A stretch of 64,000 nucleotides of DNA from Symsagittifera roscoffensis (GCF_963678635.1 NC_087066.1:54328312-54392311), one strand, 5' to 3'; positions 13,001 through 23,200 are shown, counted from the stretch's first letter. Notes: generated from the sequence alone by a model not told the origin. Numbers and translations are program-made.

Positions 13001-13821
13001 AATACTGCCACCTGGTTTTCCTCCGAAATTTTAAATTGATAAATTTTTGTAGTCATTTAAAGATTTTCGACGAGATAAAATGGCGTGAAAAAATAGAGAA
13101 AAAAACGTATTCATTGCGATTTTTTTAATTCACCGTATCAAATATCAGTTTCAGATCGATTTTAGTCGGTTGGTTAAGCCATATTGGTCAAAACTGTGAA
13201 ACTCTGAACTGACTTATCGCATTGCTTTTCAGCGAATTGACTTTGAACTATTTCGAATGACATTTAAACTGTATTAAGTAGAAACGGATCAGATAGAAGC
13301 CAAAGCTATTTTTAGGGTTAAGCAGCGGATTCAGTAACCGAAGAATTTCAATAGTCCTTTAAAGTGATCGGCACTTTTTAATTGACAGCATAAGAGAAGA
13401 AGGGGAGGGGGAATCATTGATTACCAGATCTGTTATTTTTAAATGAATATGGCATGTTTCATTATTTTGTCCCACATTTATTACGACACTTTGTGTGTAA
13501 GATATCAGGGGCAAAATGAGGCGGGGGGCGTCTGAAATGAGCCACTAAATTTAAGAGGGTTAAGGGTGTGTATACGGTTTTTATATCTGGTGTGCGAATA
13601 CAGACCAAGGGGACGATGCTGTCATCCCGTTCGAGGAGCGCACTCCGCACGAGGAGGTGTCGCCGGGATGTCTCATGTCGTTCTGGTCCGAATGGGGCCG
13701 CTGTGAGAAGTGTAGCGACTCCATCCATCGCAATCGCGAAGTCGTCAGCTCAGTCGACAAGTGTGCCACTCATGAGCTAGTCCAGTTCGCCTACTGCACT
13801 ACGGTTCTCAAGGGGTGCTGA
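933..13821 (+). CDS. Spondin-2/mindin-like secreted protein, short isoform (5' end off window)
   Basis: Gene-level entry. Exons: 933-1064, 6662-6825, 7235-7368, 10118-10232, 12047-12136, 12738-12840 and 13604-13821. All are bounded by AG/GT and all phases join without a stop, giving about 318 residues. This is close to the roughly 330 residues of mindin, so only the signal-peptide exon(s) should lie to the left. The Spondin_N domain is recognisable from CCACGRANYRINF through SLIGASHDETFSLWRY, the acidic-strand segment ending SPSPDW, and SLYPIDAGTHSGDNF. The C-terminal exon carries a TSP1 repeat starting FWSEWGRC. Mindin-family proteins are extracellular-matrix proteins; Spondin_N is a C2-like fold and TSP1 mediates matrix binding, so a secreted matrix role is inferred. 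An alternative 3' end exists at 20148-24125. F-spondin is less likely because no Reelin domain is visible, but the upstream part is missing. Confidence 0.85.
1065..1760. repeat. Tandem 112-bp repeat plus inverted copy at an exon-intron junction
   Basis: The motif GGCTCACAATCAGACAAG occurs at 1120, 1232 and 1344 (period 112 bp) and again inverted near 1700-1717. Each direct unit also holds AAAGACACC...TTGGTC, resembling the last bases of exon A plus its donor. Around 1520-1680 the halves TTACAATTGTAATGG and CCATTACAGTTGTAA form the arms of a foldback. Read as a MITE whose left end has been tandemly amplified. Confidence 0.65.
1761..2184. other. Intronic AT-rich sequence with internal ATTATAATCGATT repeats
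   Basis: No coding signal. Several short variants of TTATAATCGATTA occur between 1850 and 1960, and again at 3150-3300. I see nothing else. Confidence 0.4.
2185..2917. mobile_element. Tc1/mariner-like foldback MITE
   Basis: The left end CAGTGCTGATTTA and the right end (TAAATCAGCACAG) are inverted copies flanked by TA on both sides (2183-2184 and 2918-2919). The arms are about 350 bp each and pair almost throughout, for example GCCGAAACTACCTGG against CCAGGTAGTTTCGGC. They are visibly diverged, so the insertion is old. CAGTG-type ends and a TA target fit Tc1/mariner. No open frame for a transposase. Confidence 0.8.
2918..4863. other. Intronic sequence, no gene seen
   Basis: AT-rich spondin intron. 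No splice-bounded open segment, RNA gene or recognisable element. 4856-4863 (ATCACATA) is the left target duplication of the next element. Confidence 0.5.
4864..5283. mobile_element. hAT-like MITE, copy 2, with intact 8-bp target duplication
   Basis: Best copy of the family: starts CAGGGGCGGATCTAGG and ends CTAAATCCGCCCCTG. It is flanked by a perfect 8-bp duplication, ATCACATA, at 4856-4863 and 5284-5291. Length 420 bp. The open frames in it are by-products of its composition. Confidence 0.9.
5284..5830. other. Intronic sequence, no gene seen
   Basis: Begins with the right target duplication of the preceding MITE (5284-5291). The rest is AT-rich without coding signal. AAGTTGATACTTCGGCTGGTTCAGACTTCGGCTGG near 5738-5771 contains a short direct repeat (ACTTCGGCTGGTT). 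Confidence 0.4.
5831..6115. mobile_element. Diverged, truncated hAT-like MITE, copy 3
   Basis: Starts CAGGCGCGGATTTAAGG. The internal order of motifs follows the family: a long T run, GGTGCGAAAAGAGCC, then a weak match of GGATTCCGTACCCTTTGAGTGGCAAG to the family's CCCTTTGGGTCGGCAG segment. The right terminal repeat is missing. Confidence 0.5.
6116..6661. other. Intronic sequence before spondin exon B
   Basis: AT-rich with no supported gene. The run TATTATTATTATTTACTATAG directly before 6662 supplies the acceptor of exon B. Confidence 0.5.
6662..6825 (+). CDS. Spondin exon B (core of Spondin_N)
   Basis: Acceptor CTATAG, donor AAT|GTAAGA. Encodes KWQSLIGASHDETFSLWRYE followed by a helical stretch. 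Tryptophan, the IGASH box and LWRY are hallmarks of Spondin_N. Enters in phase 1, leaves in phase 0. Confidence 0.92.
6826..7234. other. Spondin intron with a MITE fragment
   Basis: GATCCAAAGGGTCCCCCTTTGG...AGCTGACCGACCCTTAGA (6895-6958) matches the internal segment of the hAT-like MITE family, without ends. It is preceded by a B-box-like GAGGTTCGAACCCCTC (6877-6892). Confidence 0.45.
7235..7368 (+). CDS. Spondin exon C
   Basis: Acceptor TTCATAG, donor TG|GTAAGA. Encodes FRSVRTVIRMPDIADAKGDA, then a segment ending FISPSPDW. The V-D-x-x-x-H-L-x-S-F and PSPDW elements are characteristic of the Spondin_N calcium-binding edge. Enters in phase 0, leaves in phase 2; the Trp codon is split across the next intron. 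Confidence 0.92.
7369..7899. other. Spondin intron, simple G run
   Basis: Contains TATATAA-type simple sequence (7381-7435) and an uninterrupted G tract (about 7495-7517). No gene seen. Confidence 0.45.
7900..8452. mobile_element. Putative 553-bp MITE with inverted ends
   Basis: The left end CATTACGGCGCCAAGCTCGG and the right end, read inverted as CATTAGGATGCCAAGCTCGG, match at 17 of 20 positions. Internally it carries several spaced copies of CTGGATTCCA / GGATTCCAT (8060-8270). No clear target duplication, so the superfamily is unassigned. Confidence 0.6.
8453..10117. other. Spondin intron, no gene seen
   Basis: AT-rich; the open frames here are short and lack splice context or family signatures. 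Confidence 0.5.
10118..10232 (+). CDS. Spondin exon D
   Basis: Acceptor TTTTTTAG, donor CTC|GTAAGA. Completes the split Trp, then FVGFNSVDLCDQDCTWKDKV and SLYPIDAGTHSGDNF. W-F-x-G-x-x-S-x-D-L-C and Y-P-x-D-A-G-T-x-S-G are diagnostic for the spondin family. Leaves in phase 0. Confidence 0.93.
10233..12046. other. Spondin intron with a foldback pair
   Basis: AAGACTGCTCGTATCAAAGC...GCCCTGAATACTCCG (10650-10687) reappears inverted as CGGAACATTCAGGGCTTTGC...ATACGAGCAGTCTT (11275-11311). This is the signature of a foldback of about 660 bp whose exact ends I could not fix. No coding segment. Confidence 0.5.
12047..12136 (+). CDS. Spondin exon E
   Basis: Acceptor TTTGTGTAG, donor GAACAG|GTTCCT. 30 codons, SSREELVTRQKIQDLRYLNR..., phase 0 at both ends. 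Corresponds to the C-terminal part of the Spondin_N region. Confidence 0.8.
12276..12602. mobile_element. Truncated hAT-like MITE, copy 4
   Basis: Starts CAGGGGCGGATCTAGG and follows copy 2 closely (GGCGCGCGCTCCCCCTC, then CAAAGGGGGACC). It stops there, replaced by unrelated sequence containing GTGTTCGATCCCCG (12656-12669), a B-box-like motif of a tRNA-derived repeat. Right terminal repeat absent. Confidence 0.75.
12738..12840 (+). CDS. Spondin exon F (last exon shared by both isoforms)
   Basis: Acceptor GCTCCAG, donor CA|GTGAGT. Encodes VRNSIPRFASVDLIRTAVRD and ends ...NPAFSA plus one base (phase 1). Both the exon at 13604 and the exon at 20148 begin with the two bases needed to complete an Asn codon. 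Confidence 0.85.
12841..13603. other. Intron between spondin exons F and G1
   Basis: Non-coding, AT-rich. A purine run (13392-13412) is the only simple sequence. Ends in acceptor AATACAG at 13603. Confidence 0.5.
13604..13821 (+). CDS. Spondin terminal exon G1 with one TSP1 repeat (short isoform)
   Basis: Completes Asn, then QGDDAVIPFEERTPHEEV, then the TSP1 start CLMSFWSEWGRCEKC with two WxxW-spaced tryptophans (possible C-mannosylation), and ends CTTVLKGC followed by TGA at 13819-13821. The spacing fits a short TSP1 of mindin type. Confidence 0.88.
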
Positions 13822-15456
13822 TTCCACCGCCAAATTCCCTTCTTATACTGGGATCTGATTGGTCCGTTTTTGAATCCATCCAATTGGTCGAAACCCGATA
13901 GAATTAAAGGTCTCAAACACCGTTATTGACATAATTCACAGTAACTGATCGTGTGATTTAACCAAAAAGAGCATTGCAAGGAAGCTCTGAGTGTTTTAAC
14001 GAATAACCCCACGTTTTTATAAACAAAAAAGCTCGTAGAACTCGTTTTGGTGCGAGCCTAATAATCTAAACAGAGCTCCACAAAAAGTTTCATAATAAAC
14101 CTTATCTGATTACTGAAAATTATCTCAGCTAGCTAGCACGTTTTGTTCCGGTTACCGAGAAATGGTTTGACCATTACTTTTCTGGAAGGGGCTATGTGAA
14201 CTCACCAAAAATATTATGAGATAGATATCCAATCCAACATCTAACTGCTCTCCTGATAGCGTAGAAGCTCCGCACATTCCGGAAGCATCAAGGCCACCAT
14301 TTCAAAAATATTTAGTAGTTACTATAGTCAAATGCATCCTTAACTATATGGCTACTATTCTCATCCGAATTTGTCAAATCCGAAAACGCATTTTTTTTTT
14401 CGGTTTTGACTATCCTAAATTGAAATTGAAAACATGTGAAAAAAGCATAAATTTTCTTTGACTAATGGCATTTTAAAACCTAGACACAAAACTAGCGCAT
14501 ACTTTTAAGTCTGCTAACTACGTTTGTAATGAGCAAACGCTTTGTGCCAGAACTCTCGGAGTAATCAGGGTTTGGTTGATAACTTGGGATTCGATCCAAA
14601 TTTCTCGGGCAGAGAGTCAAAGAACTTCTTATCATTTTCACACCTGTTGATATTTTATAGTTTCAAAATTTAGCTAAAACTTTATTCGGCAGATTCTCAA
14701 ATCTTCTCCGCTATCGGCTCTGCTGTTGATTTATGCCGCGAGATCTAAGTCAAGTTGAAAGTTTCGATAAAAACGAGATAACATCATGTCTCGACAGGAA
14801 ATTTCCGTATTTTAATCTAGACTTTATGTTTTACTTAATGTTGCTCATTTTTCACGTGGTCAATGTCAATTTAGACCAATTCAGTCCTTAATTTAAAAAA
14901 AAAACATGTAAACATTTTCACACATACAGATTTGGCCATACATTTAAGGACAGCAGCCATACTTTAATGGGCAGAGGTCATACATTTAAGGACAGTGTCT
15001 ATAGTATAGATTTAAAGACAGCAAAAGGAACGGCATACGAGGCTTTCAGATCTTTAGTAACAGGCGCTACTCTGCCCGCCCTGCTTAAGAACTACAAGCA
15101 CTGTCTTGATTTTTTTCTGTGTGATGAGAATTGTTAGCTTCCCTGTGGAAAAACTAACACGGATCATGGTGGGCCTCGAACCTTCAACCTTTCGACATAC
15201 AGGGGCAGATTTTGGCAGCTTCACCAGCGCTCTTCATCTTTGAATTGCTGTATTTCAAACTAACCAACATTTCTCATTTTTCGCAATCGTAAAGTTTTTT
15301 TTGAAATATTCAGTGAACTGACTAATGCTTAATTGTTTGTCCTTCTACTAAACGCGATTTCCTTTTCCGATTTCGTTTTAACGTATAACATGCTAATTTC
15401 ATGCTAATCTGTTTCATTTAACTCGGTTGAACTCTTTTCTATGCTTAGGTCATACC
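13822..15456. other. Between terminal exons; no gene seen
   Basis: CATACATTTAAGGACAG occurs twice (14938, 14981) with a partial third copy (TAGATTTAAAGACAGC, 15007). A reverse-strand B-box-like motif (GGTTCGAGGCCC on the minus strand) lies at 15173-15184. Otherwise AT-rich non-coding. Confidence 0.4.
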
Positions 15457-15459
15457 GAC

Positions 15460-15600
15460 TGAAGATTTTCTTCATCTGGAAGAATATCGCAAGTGTTATT
15501 TACGCAACTCGACAGACAAACACCCTATACTAAAAATCCACAATTCTGTACTTTCGAACAACTTTACTGACATCTCTTCAACGCTTTTTAAAACTTAAAA
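15460..15600 (+). CDS. Possible additional exon (unassigned)
   Basis: After a good acceptor (CTTTTCTATGCTTAG at about 15445-15459) there is an open segment reading VIPTEDFLHLEEYRKCYLRN and onward to a TAA near 15600, with coding-like codon choice. In phase 0 it could follow spondin exon E as yet another end. I cannot connect it to a family, and it may be chance. Confidence 0.25.
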
Positions 15601-15775
15601 AAATTCTGCTGCAGTTTATTATCTTTTTATGTATTTATATTAACTTGTACTTTCAGCGAGCAATATATTCTGCAATATAATACCCAATTTAGAGACTGAA
15701 AAAAATAGATTATTCTTTCTTTTTTCTTGTACTCAATTCATTCGTCCTTAAACTGAGAAGAAACAGTCAAAAATG

Positions 15776-16174
15776 GTGCATATACCAAACAGTCCCATAC
15801 AAATCAGGTCAAAACAAAACATCCTCATAAAAATCATGAAACGAACAAAAAACAGTCCAATACAAAACTGGCCGGCTTAAGGTCGCCAGTGGGCGCGCTG
15901 CACGCGCGTCACCACTTCGCGGTGATAACCGGCTCTTATTTTTGTCCCACCTGTTCGCAAGCTTGCAACACGTTTGCTGCGCGACTGCGGCGGACACTAT
16001 TTTGTTGGTTAAGTTTTTTGAACAAAAGAAAATTGTCGACCTACCAGCTTTTATAAACAATTATCACTTGGGACTGTTTTTTGGACCGTTTTGTATTGTA
16101 CTGTTTTTTCGTTCTTTTTCATACTTTTCTCAAATGTTTCGTATTGAACTATTTTGTATGGGACTGTCTTGCAC
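15776..16174. mobile_element. MITE with CpG-rich core, copy 1
   Basis: Inverted ends GTGCATATACC...CAGTCCCATACAAA and TTTGTATGGGACTG...TTGCAC. Subterminal (C/G)AGTCC(A/G)ATACAAAAC motifs recur several times. The centre is strikingly CpG-rich against the AT-rich background: GGTCGCCAGTGGGCGCGCTG and CACTTCGCGGTGATAA. A second copy lies at 22401. Confidence 0.7.
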
Positions 16175-18978
16175 AGACACGCCGCCAAAAATATTTAGCT
16201 CAAAAAAATTTTCAGTGAATTATGGAGCATTTTCTGACATAAAATTTGTCATTACAAAAACCTAGACTAAAATTGCGTCAAAAATTCCTATTCGTTTTCT
16301 ATGTTATTCTTATAAAATTATATGATTTTTACAAACTCATCGGCCAAGAAAAAGAATCATAACAAAAAAGAAAGTTATAGAGAGTTTGAACAAAACTTTC
16401 ATTTTGTTTTGTTGAAAAACTACTTGACGTCAAAAAGAAAAACGGTGGCTCTTATAAGGGTCCGAATAATGATGAGTGCGCTGGTTCAATTGAATAAATT
16501 CGTAACTCGACCACGATATCTGAAATTTGTCAAATTTCGTGCCTACAAGCAGGTTGTTAAAGCTTAGGTAAGTTTGATAGTCAGGCTATTTGTACAAATT
16601 CGACTGAAAAAAACTTCTCAAAACTTGCCAGTAAAATAAAATTTGGACAAAGATTGTTGCATTACATATCATTAGGAGCCCCTTTTTTGCGATTGTTTCA
16701 AATGTTCGGTATTAAAAGACTGGATTGTTTGGAAAATATCAAAAAAAAAGCTGTGAGAATATATCATTCATCGTTGAGCTGAAAACAATTTTGACACAAA
16801 AGAGCAATTGCTATTCTATTCGTGCAAGACTTATTTTTATTTTTAAACTAAAAATTGTTGTCCACCAAAGTTCATTTCGTTCATTTGATCAGAAAAAAAC
16901 TACTCTCATCTGAAATGTTGGACACTAGAATTGTACAAGCCTATAAGATCATTCAGAATTTTTTTTGAAAACATAGGCAAAGTTTTTATAGAAATTTTTA
17001 TAGATTGTTAAAATGCGCATGTTTTGAATTTTCAGAGCAAAAGCAATACAGTTTGTTTATTTTTTTTGTCTTATGAACGACTGTAATTTTATACATGGGC
17101 CATTTTTAAAGCAATTGCGAAAGTTAAATATTAAGCTTGTTCTGGAGGTGAAGCAATTACCAAAATGGTCTAAGAGCGGAAAGGGTGAAAGTGCAGAAAA
17201 CGGAAAAATAGTGACTTCTGTAGGCTAACACGTAAAACAAGCATTAGAACTGTCAACAACAACAAAAAGAGTGAGTTGACTTGAAATTTATTCAGTTTTT
17301 TTCAATTCAGCAAAAAACTTCATGAAATTATTGAATTTAAGTTTATTTTTATTAGTTTTATTGGTAGCATTGACATTTATGCTATTTGTTTTATCGATTC
17401 GCCCGTATAAATTAATATTTGCCTGTTTTTTTTCACTATAGCCTTCTATTTTTTGCTCGGGAAATCGAGCAAGTCAATGAGCAGAACTGTCTCAAAGCAG
17501 AGAATATCAGCAAACAAAAAATCCGACAATTTTTAAATTATAACGGTTAATCGACACATCGAATACCATATTCGTCAACTCTACAACTGAAATGAACAAT
17601 TTATACTTATATTGATTTTTTCATCAAGCTTTTAATCGAAGAGCTCAATTGATGTAGAATTTTTTAGTTTTGTCATTTTGACTATCTGTTTCAACAATTA
17701 GCCTACAAAAATGAACTTTTTTCCGTTTTCTGCTTCTAGACCCTTTCAGCTAAACAAATTTATTTATTGCTCCGCCCCACAACAGACGTACCATATCTGA
17801 CGCATGCTTATGTTGAAAGCATGCACCAGATAAAAAATATTTATTTAAATGACAAAAAAATTAAACAAACAAAGTTGTGTTTGCAGTTGCTCTGAAAGCT
17901 TGGTGCATGTGTATGTTCACAATTCAAACACTTTCTCAAAATTTTGTCTTTTTAAAAAAATTTTGAAAGAAAAAATTTTTAGGAAAGATATTATCCGCTT
18001 TCACGCTTCTTGTATGCAATACTTCAGGTCAGAGTAACTTTTTGCATCATACGTAAAAATTGCATAATGAAAAACAGCAATTGATACCTCAAAAACAGAG
18101 TTTTTTCAAAAGACCGATAATACCTAACTTTCGAATTGCAATTGCTTTTTGAGCCAAAATTCTTTGATTTTTATTTGGTACAATTGTTTTGCAGCTAAAG
18201 AGAAACCTTATTCACTTATTTAATAAATGATATGTTCTTACAGCTATTCTTGATATTTTCTAAACAACCCTGAATTTTATGGCCGAGGCTTTTGGAACGA
18301 TGAAAAAATTAACTTGAAATTCAAAACAACTTAAGCTCTGGTAACTTGATTGCAGACACAAAACCTGAAAAAACTTTAGTTGTCGCGTTTGGATTTTGAA
18401 CTTCGCTGTAAAGAAAAGCAATTTGACCGAGGGGCTAAGCGAACTGTTAATTTAGTCAATATCTAGTTAAAAGCTCTTTTTGAACTATTTTGTTTTCTTG
18501 TTACAGCCAACCTGAAACAAGCATTTTTTGTTACAATCAACAATATATTGAACAAATGCGTAAATTAGTCGAACAAAATTTTGGCGGTCCATTAGATATT
18601 ATCAAATTTCCACCCAGTGGTGCTGCGCGCAATATTTTTGACGAAGAGCAAAATTCTGAAAAATTTACCCTCCTTTTTTGAATATGCCTTTTAAAAACAC
18701 CATTCTGACCTTCCAATTACTTTTTTCAGCCTTTGGTGTAAAAGTATACATAAAAAAGTATCAAAATGTACCCTTTGTAAAACTTTGGGTATCAGATTTG
18801 AAGGATGCTGGCATCGAAAGTCTGGTTTTAGGTTGGGGATCTATGATTGGTCTGATAAAGTGGTACGCATTTTTTAAAAACATAAAATAGCACAAAATTT
18901 TTTTAAATATATATTTAAAAAAATAGAAAATTATGAAAATTGTTATTTCCAAAAAAATTGTCCCCAACTGAAACTCGT
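16175..18978. other. Long non-coding stretch with two unexplained open segments
   Basis: Mostly AT-rich. At 18508-18681, after TTTTCTTGTTACAG, a segment reads QPETSIFCYNQQYIEQMRKL... to a stop. At 18730-18890, after TTTTTTCAG, another reads FGVKVYIKKYQNVPFVKLWV.... Both look protein-like but have no plausible donor between them. A pseudogene or transposon fragment is possible; no family recognised. Confidence 0.35.
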
Positions 18979-19200
18979 CTCGATTAGGCCATCAAAAACA
19001 TACTCAAGACGAACGCCAAAAAATGCTCATTAAACGAAAAACTCAAAACAAAAGCAAAAAAATTCTTAGACAGATGCGAAGTAAAGCGCAGCTGAGCTTC
19101 GCATCTGTCTAAGAATTTATTATGCTTATATTCTATATTTTTTGTTAAATGAGCATTTTTTTGGCTTCGTCTTGAGTATGTTGTTGATGGCCTAATCGAG
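18979..19200. mobile_element. 222-bp palindrome (hairpin element)
   Basis: CTCGATTAGGCCATCAA at the left and TTGATGGCCTAATCGAG at the right are perfect inverted repeats. The arms stay paired inward (ACTCAAGACGAA/TTCGTCTTGAGT, ATTCTTAGACAGATGCGAAG/CTTCGCATCTGTCTAAGAAT) to a loop of about 14 bases. No coding content. Read as a foldback MITE; no target duplication identified. Confidence 0.85.
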
Positions 19201-20147
19201 ATTTTTTTCTGGAAAGGTTAATTCATTTTCAGAAAACAAACGATAATTTAAATACCAGCACTAAATACGTTTTTACAATTTCTAAAGCGGCCACTAAGCC
19301 GACAAAAAATTGATAGATGACAAGCTGATAACAGAAAAAAAAACAATTTATAAGAAACTTTTCTAACTGTTTCACATTTCCCTTTCCTTTTTATCATCGC
19401 TTTTCCGCGCTAAAAGCTCTGTAATTTGTCCAAAACGAGAAAGTTTTCTGTGATGCGTACAAAGCTAATGCCTCGAAAATTTTTGATCGAATTGTATAGC
19501 TTTGAGCGCGAGAAGTTTCAGGACCGCTTTTTAAAACTTTAAAAGTTTAGACTAATGTAGGAGTTTCCTAAAATAAAAATAGTGTATAAAAGGGAAATTA
19601 TTGTCGGATGGTAAAGTCGGGAAGCTTCTTGTCACATACTTGACTTCTCGTCAACCATTTGATTCAATCAATATAGTGGAGGAAACTTTGACTTCCTTCA
19701 ATTCGGTGACGGACCATTTTCATTCAGTCGAACCCATCGCGGAAAAATTATATTCCATAACGCCTGTTGAAAGTCTGAAAACGCTGTTTTTTGGTCGCGA
19801 CAGTCTGGAAAAATCCCATTCGTGATCGCGTTAGTCTAGAAATAGCGATAAACGGTCACGATATTGTCTGAACATAAAACCACGAGTTCGACTTAGGTTG
19901 ATTTAAGCGGATGCATTTTGCTTCAGAGAGTGGTTTCGATGCTAATGATTTACCTTATGAAATTTCACCTCCATATAGACCTAGAACTTCAACGCAAACT
20001 TGCAAGTTAGGCTGGAAAACAGGATTGATTTTGTAACCCAAGCATTGCTAGTTTATAATGATAATTGATAACTCTAAACCATAGAGTGAAAATCAAATTC
20101 GAAAAACTTCAGTTTGTCGGAAAAAACTCAGTCAGTATTTGTTTTAG
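19201..20147. other. Intronic stretch before alternative spondin exons
   Basis: CGGCCACTAAGCCGACAAAAAAT (19288-19310) belongs to the dispersed family also seen at 50.9 and 58.7-60.2 kb. No gene. Ends in acceptor TGTTTTAG at 20147. Confidence 0.45.
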
Positions 20148-20253
20148 ATTACGATCCAGGTTTTGCTCCGGCGGCAGGGGACGAGGCGACGGACCCCTCG
20201 CGGTACGACTATGCGGATGAACACATTGGAGAGGGTTCTTTAGATACCAATAG
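20148..20253 (+). CDS. Spondin exon G2a (acidic linker)
   Basis: Acceptor GTTTTAG, donor AG|GTAATA. Encodes YDPGFAPAAGDEATDPSRYD and ends DTNR. No Cys. The donor is followed two bases later by the target duplication of a MITE (20264-20464). Confidence 0.7.
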
Positions 20254-23200
20254 GTAATACTACGGATCTACGTAACAATCTCTCCCCCCTTAAAAAAGGG
20301 GGGGGGGAGATTTTTAAGTAGATAAAAACAGTCGAATTTTCGACCAATCAGAAAGCAGCAAAATTAGAATCTGCAATAGAAAGCGCTGTGCTAATTTACT
20401 GTATTTATTCACAGGGGGGAGATTCTTAAGTAGATACCATAAGGTGGAGATTGTTAAGTAGATCAATACTACTATGGTGAACAAGTTCCGTTAAAAAACA
20501 ATCTTCACAAGTTAAAGCGCAAAAAATGTTATCATAAAACCGTGCTTAAATTGAACAAATCGGTACTCGTTTAAATTAGGTGCACAGATTCAAGGCCTCC
20601 GTGGAAGGTCAATATATGAAATTAGTGATAAATTATTAGCTTTCTTGGGAAAAAAATGTAATGATCTTCAAGATGTTTTCAATAAATTGCTATCACAAAA
20701 GCAGTTTCTTGGGACCATCTATTATTCTTGAATATCGGTGGGTCCCGTCTAACATATATAGTAGGAGCGCGGTCAAAAAGTAGACAACTTTTATTTCATC
20801 CAGGGGCGGATTTAGGGGGGGTGGGGCGGACACCTCCCCCCTCAGGGATTCGACCCCACTGCCGACCCTAAGGGTCCCCCTTTTTTGAGATATCCATTTT
20901 TAGTGACGGACACTAAGTTTTTCTAAGGGCGCCTTAGGCGCCAATATGTACTAATTTTGAGGGTAGAGCGCGCGCCGACAAAACGCGATTTTTTGGTAAA
21001 CATTTTCCAAAAAGTGCCTAAAAACGCCTTTTTGGCCTGTTTTTTCAAAATTTTGCCAGCGGCGCAGAAATTTCGGCCAAAACAGGGTCTTTGTAGTGCT
21101 TGGGAGGAGCTCAGAAAATCCCCCTTTGTAGTGCTTGGGAAGAGCTCAGAAAATCCCCCCCCCCCATCCCACTCTCGAGAAAATCCTAGATCCGCCCCTG
21201 ATTTCATCAGGTCAAAAAGTAGACAATTACTATATTAACCTATCAGAATTGAGAACTGAAAGCAAACTCAGGGAATAAATAATTATTTATTTCTTAAGTT
21301 TGCTTCTTTTTCTCGATTCTGATTAGTATAGTAGTTGTCTACTTTATGACGTGTCTACTTTTTGCTACATAACCCATAGTAACAGTGGCCATTAACAGAC
21401 TGTGCATGTGGAGCGAGTGGAGTGATTGGGGGGAGTGTGAGGCCTCCTCCCGCAACGGAGTCTGTTCCCAGTGGGGCACTCAGAAGAGGAGCAGGAGCAG
21501 CAGTTCGAATCCAGTCTACTGCAACGTAAACAGTGGACTCGCGGAGGAACAGACTACTTGTGTGCTTCAATTGGGACCAGAATGTGGTGAGCAATCCACC
21601 AAACTTCATCAAATTTTGGCTTTTCTACCGTTTACCCCTCCCCACAACATTCCATTTTTGGTACGCAAAACACAAACGTCAATTTTGGAGAGTAATTTTT
21701 GATTTAAGAAATTTTATATGACAAAATGTCAACTTTTGCGGTAGCCGTTTATTATGCAAACAAGCGTATCCAACGCAGCGAGCTGCTTCGACGAACGCAG
21801 ATATACTACAACATAAAGCAATATAAATTTGATAGACAGTTAGGGTGAATAAATTGCTGTCAGTTTTTGGGAAGATCAACTCGACTTTTCTAAATTCTTT
21901 TTCCGAGTTTTAATTATGAAATTTTTTTTAACTTTCTAAATACTACAAATAGATAAATAACTTTTGCTCTAAATTTCTTTGCTCTATCGTTTCTAGATCA
22001 AAAAATTGCGAATTATTTCTAAACTTGAGCTTTTTAAATGTTTTGTATTATCACCATCAGATCTCGGAAATTTAAAAAGTTTGAGCAACCAAAGGTATGT
22101 ATGCCACACCTGCAAGTGCTGGGAAGCCCCTGACATTGCCCCACCAAAAGGTCGACAATTTCAAATTTTCGAATCAAAGGATAATGTGCCTCAAATTTGA
22201 AAATTGAAAAACTTGAATGAAATTTGTTGAAGAAATTGTAGGCTAAAAAATCACAAAATTTTATTGCAAATGTGATAAAATCAATTACGTTCAAAACAAA
22301 AATAAGAATTGGGCTTAACTCTATCCATTTTTTTCTGATAACCAATAGATGAAAACGATAAAGAAATTTCGATCAAAAAATTGAGATACAAATAATCCCG
22401 GTGCATATACAAAACAGTCCCATTCAAAACAGTCAAATACAAAACAGTCCGATTTAAGGTCGCTGGTAGGCGCACTACGCGCGCGTCCCCTCTTCGCGGC
22501 GATAAGCGGTTCTAAATTTCGTATAGAAAACTAACCTCTGTTGGCAAGCTCGCAACACTGTTTTTCGGACTGTTTTGAATCGGACTGTTTTTTCGTTCAT
22601 TTTCATAATTTTCCGGACTGTTTTGTGTTGTTCTGTTTTTTTACAGCCACGAAAATGTACTCGAAAACTGTTCATTAAACCTTGCAACTAGACAATGTGC
22701 ATATCCAACAAGAACAGTCGGGAGTTAAAGGCCCTTCCACTAATTGCTTTAGCATAAGATTAAAAAAAAACGAAAAACAAAATTTCTAAAACAAGAACGC
22801 AAAAATTACAAACAATTGCCACAAAAGAACTTGCCGAAAACCTATAGAATTTGAAAGCCTATGAAAATAGCCCAAATACATCAAAAATTATTCGCAACGG
22901 TAAGAGAGCTAGATCACAACAAAAAAATAACATCAAAAAAACGCCAAAAAACACGAAAAATATTCAAATAATAGTCTATCTTGCAAGAAAATCTAGAAAT
23001 TTATCAATTTGCATTGACACATTGAAAAAATACGTTAAACCATCAACTTCAATCAATTTTAATTAAATTTGTTCAAACCTAAGACACAATTAACTAATTT
23101 TAACTTTAACTTAATTTACGCACTTTTAGAACAAAAAAATCAGAAAACATTCATCCGACTAAAATTTTTTGCGAAAAAATTCAAAATTGTTTTTTTTTTC

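Noticed and set aside
13604..13821. Separate small TSP1 gene
   Set aside because: The exon joins in phase to the six upstream exons and yields a protein of mindin length.
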